DNA from: Bacteroidales bacterium
GTDB taxonomy: Bacteria; Bacteroidota; Bacteroidia; Bacteroidales; JAAUTT01
Assembly (NCBI GenBank): GCA_025350365.1
Contig: JANXXY010000019.1
Location: 1-8,804 of the forward strand
Length of the DNA: 8,804 bases
Direction of reading: 5' to 3'
Under the pieces are notes generated by a model. It had not been told where the DNA came from and searched no databases. It saw only the letters and a program-made list of their open reading frames with translations. The first letter of the stretch is position 1. Each line of letters begins with the position of its first letter. Of this stretch, positions 7,347 through 8,804 are shown in pieces. The translations under genes and the position numbers were made by a program.

Positions 7347-8531
7347 TTAATTACTCGATATTATAATTTGATTATTGATTATTTCCATCCGCACAGGTGC
7401 TGTAATACTAATAATATGAAGCACTTGTTCAATATTTTCTTTCAAGTCCAATTTGCCAGTAAGCTGCAATGACTTGGCTTTTTCATCAGTAAAACTAATT
7501 TTACGGTTGTAATATCTAGACAATTTATCACAAACCTTATCTAGTTTTTCCTTATTGCACAATATCCAACCATCCTTCCAGGCAATATACTCTGATATAT
7601 TAACTCTTCGCAAATCGACCTTATCAAATTTCTGGTCATAACTAATCATTTGATTTGGCGATATTAATTGATCCTTATGATTTTTAACCGAAGCCTTAAT
7701 ACTTCCTTTTACAAGTACAACTATAGTAGTTTTATCATCAGGATAAGCGCACACGTTAAAAATAGTTCCTAATACCTTAACATCAACGTTGGCAGTTTTA
7801 ACGATGAAAGGGCGATTTACGTCATGGGTAACTTCCAAATACGCCTCACCTTCAATAAATATTTCCCGTTTTTGGAGATCAAATTTAACCGGATAAATAG
7901 CCCTGCTACCTGAATTTAACCAAAGTTTGGAGCCATCTGAGAAAAGTATGCTTGACCTTTTTCCACGTGGCACAACTAATTGATTAAACGCTTTCTGATT
8001 TTTGTTTTTAGTCAGATCTAAAATTTGAGAATTAACCTCCAGTTTTCCATTAGCATCGTATTTCAACTCTGATTCCGATTGTGATTCCGATTGTGATATC
8101 TTAACCTCTGAGCTATCTGCCAGTATAAGTTTAATTTCATCCGAACTTGATACATTTGCTTTAATGCTTGCATAATTGATTTCCTTATTCGATCCATATT
8201 TATATAAGAAAAAAATTGAATTACTCAACACAAAAATGATAGTGCAGGCTGCAGCAATTTGATATATGAGTCTTCGTTTTTTCTTTCTGCTAATTATTGA
8301 TTTATCGATATTTTCCCACAACTCTTCAATTGCTGGAGCTGAAAGTATTTTCTCAATCGGAAGAAAGGATTTGGCAATCGTTTTGGATTGGTTGAATTCT
8401 TTGAATTTATGAGGATATTGTAGTATAAAATTATCCCAAAACTGGTTAGATTCCCTAGTTGGGTTTGTTACCCAAGAAATAAAATACCTATCTTCCAAAA
8501 AATCATGTATATCGTAATCTTTGCAATCCAT
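7347..8531 (-). CDS. FecR-family anti-sigma factor (FecR + DUF4974)
   Basis: This 394-residue inner-membrane regulator is inferred to hold the neighbouring ECF sigma factor inactive until the SusC transporter signals. Residues 1-80 are the cytoplasmic sigma-binding region. A basic cluster (SRKKKRR, 81-87) precedes one transmembrane helix at about 89-110, so the rest is periplasmic. The FecR domain spans about 182-280: 'VVPRGKRSSILFSDGSKLWLNSGS' hallmarks at 186-209, 'IEGEAYLEV' at 226-234, and 'FIVKT...VKVLGTIFNV' at 242-260. The C-terminal DUF4974 domain is at about 318-392 (WKDGW, then KLSRYYNRKISF and LTGKL). In this family that domain is thought to meet the STN domain of the transporter. 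The length is normal for Bacteroidota FecR. A linker at residues 146-153 contains an SQSE duplication encoded by a 12 bp tandem repeat. The start at 8531 gives the expected complete N-terminus (DIHDFLEDRYFISWV). Confidence 0.95.
   Translation of the reverse strand: MDCKDYDIHDFLEDRYFISWVTNPTRESNQFWDNFILQYPHKFKEFNQSKTIAKSFLPIEKILSAPAIEELWENIDKSIISRKKKRRLIYQIAAACTIIFVLSNSIFFLYKYGSNKEINYASIKANVSSSDEIKLILADSSEVKISQSESQSESELKYDANGKLEVNSQILDLTKNKNQKAFNQLVVPRGKRSSILFSDGSKLWLNSGSRAIYPVKFDLQKREIFIEGEAYLEVTHDVNRPFIVKTANVDVKVLGTIFNVCAYPDDKTTIVVLVKGSIKASVKNHKDQLISPNQMISYDQKFDKVDLRRVNISEYIAWKDGWILCNKEKLDKVCDKLSRYYNRKISFTDEKAKSLQLTGKLDLKENIEQVLHIISITAPVRMEIINNQIIISSN
8071..8094 (-). repeat. 12 bp perfect tandem duplication within fecR
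   Basis: The plus-strand unit GATTCCGATTGT occurs twice back to back (8071-8082 and 8083-8094). Because 12 is a multiple of three, the frame is kept and the protein gains a repeated Ser-Gln-Ser-Glu (residues 146-153). It sits in the periplasmic linker between the transmembrane helix and the FecR domain, where length changes are likely tolerated. Confidence 0.9.
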
Positions 8532-8671
8532 CTAAAATATTCAATTTTATATATAAGCAACAAACATTCTTTTTGTACTCAATATTCTGGAACTATTTTT
8601 CTAAAAAATGCAAAAATTACGTGAGCTGGTATAATAAACTCAAAAGCAGGCCACAATAAAAAGAAGGTTCT
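8532..8671 (-). other. Intergenic spacer between sigma factor and fecR
   Basis: This 140 bp stretch holds no open frame of note and no convincing hairpin. It is A+T-rich with several T and A runs. On the minus strand a TTTG (8561-8564) lies 21 bases before TATTTTAG (8532-8539), which loosely resembles the Bacteroidota housekeeping promoter TTTG/TAnnTTTG. However, the second box abuts the fecR ATG and would leave no leader. The spacer is too long for translational coupling, so fecR may have its own weak promoter or simply be read through from the sigma gene. Confidence 0.4.
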
Positions 8672-8804
8672 TTAACATTGCTTCAATACAAAGAATAAAA
8701 TCATATTCGTTTGAGATAAATTAATACGCATTTTATCAATGGCGCGGAAAACAAGATTACGAACCGATTGATAATTCAAATTCATAGCTTCGCAAATCTC
8801 TTCG
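8672..8804 (-). CDS. ECF-type RNA polymerase sigma factor, C-terminal end (5' part outside window)
   Basis: Only the last 43 codons are present, ending in TAA at 8672-8674. My translation begins EEICEAMNLNYQSVRNLVFR and matches the helix-turn-helix of sigma-70 region 4, which reads the -35 element: an 'EEI.EAM.L' first helix, then 'QSVRNLVFRAIDKMR' as the recognition helix. The tail ends in a short hydrophobic stretch (ILFFVLKQC), which I recall as common in SusC/SusD-associated ECF factors of Bacteroidota. The gene lies 140 bp upstream of a FecR anti-sigma gene on the same strand. That is the usual sigma/anti-sigma order, so this is most likely the partner sigma factor driving the downstream susCD operon. 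Region 2 and the start codon are beyond the window. Another LuxR-like helix-turn-helix is possible in principle, but the RNLVFRAIDKMR pattern favours sigma region 4. Confidence 0.88.
   Translation of the reverse strand, partial: EEICEAMNLNYQSVRNLVFRAIDKMRINLSQTNMILFFVLKQC

Noticed and set aside
8532..8564. TTTG-N21-TATTTTAG resembling a Bacteroidota housekeeping promoter before fecR
   Set aside because: The -7-like box abuts the ATG, which would place the transcription start inside the coding sequence. The match is also imperfect in A+T-rich DNA.
1..8804. CRISPR arrays, insertion sequences, tRNA/rRNA genes, phage or toxin-antitoxin genes
   Set aside because: I saw no regularly spaced repeats, transposase motifs, terminal inverted repeats or structured RNA genes. 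The window is almost fully covered by the sigma-fecR-susCD-lipoprotein operon.

Overview
The window is AT-rich and typical of Bacteroidota. Every gene I can support lies on the minus strand, so transcription runs from high to low coordinates. The gene order is the end of an ECF sigma factor, a FecR-type anti-sigma factor, a SusC-type TonB-dependent transporter with an STN signalling domain, its SusD lipoprotein partner, a DUF4959/DUF5126/DUF5000 lipoprotein, and the first 131 codons of a DUF4998-type lipoprotein that runs off the low-coordinate edge. SusC/SusD pairs and these DUF families are essentially confined to Bacteroidota. The FecR and SusC styles recall gut or marine Bacteroidales/Marinilabiliales, but I cannot fix the genus.

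Layout from upstream to downstream: sigma factor C-terminus (8672-8804); a 140 bp spacer; fecR (7347-8531); a 135 bp spacer (7212-7346) with a strong hairpin, two small tandem repeats and a short A+T-rich leader; susC (3696-7211); 11 bp; susD (1801-3684); 29 bp; DUF5000 lipoprotein (575-1771); a 180 bp spacer (395-574) with no convincing signal; DUF4998 lipoprotein (1-394, partial).

The genes fit one model. An outer-membrane SusCD complex binds and imports an oligomer, probably a glycan, helped by two accessory surface lipoproteins. The STN domain of loaded SusC contacts the periplasmic part of FecR, which releases the ECF sigma factor to transcribe the operon. This is the FecA-FecR-FecI logic adapted to glycan uptake loci. 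No glycosidase, lyase, sulfatase or peptidase is in the window, so the substrate cannot be named. Degradative enzymes would be expected beyond position 1 or upstream of the sigma factor.

The locus is a recognisable PUL-like architecture, not a wholly new system. The least described parts are the two DUF lipoproteins and the fecR-susC intergenic region, whose hairpin pairs better as plus-strand RNA than as minus-strand RNA.
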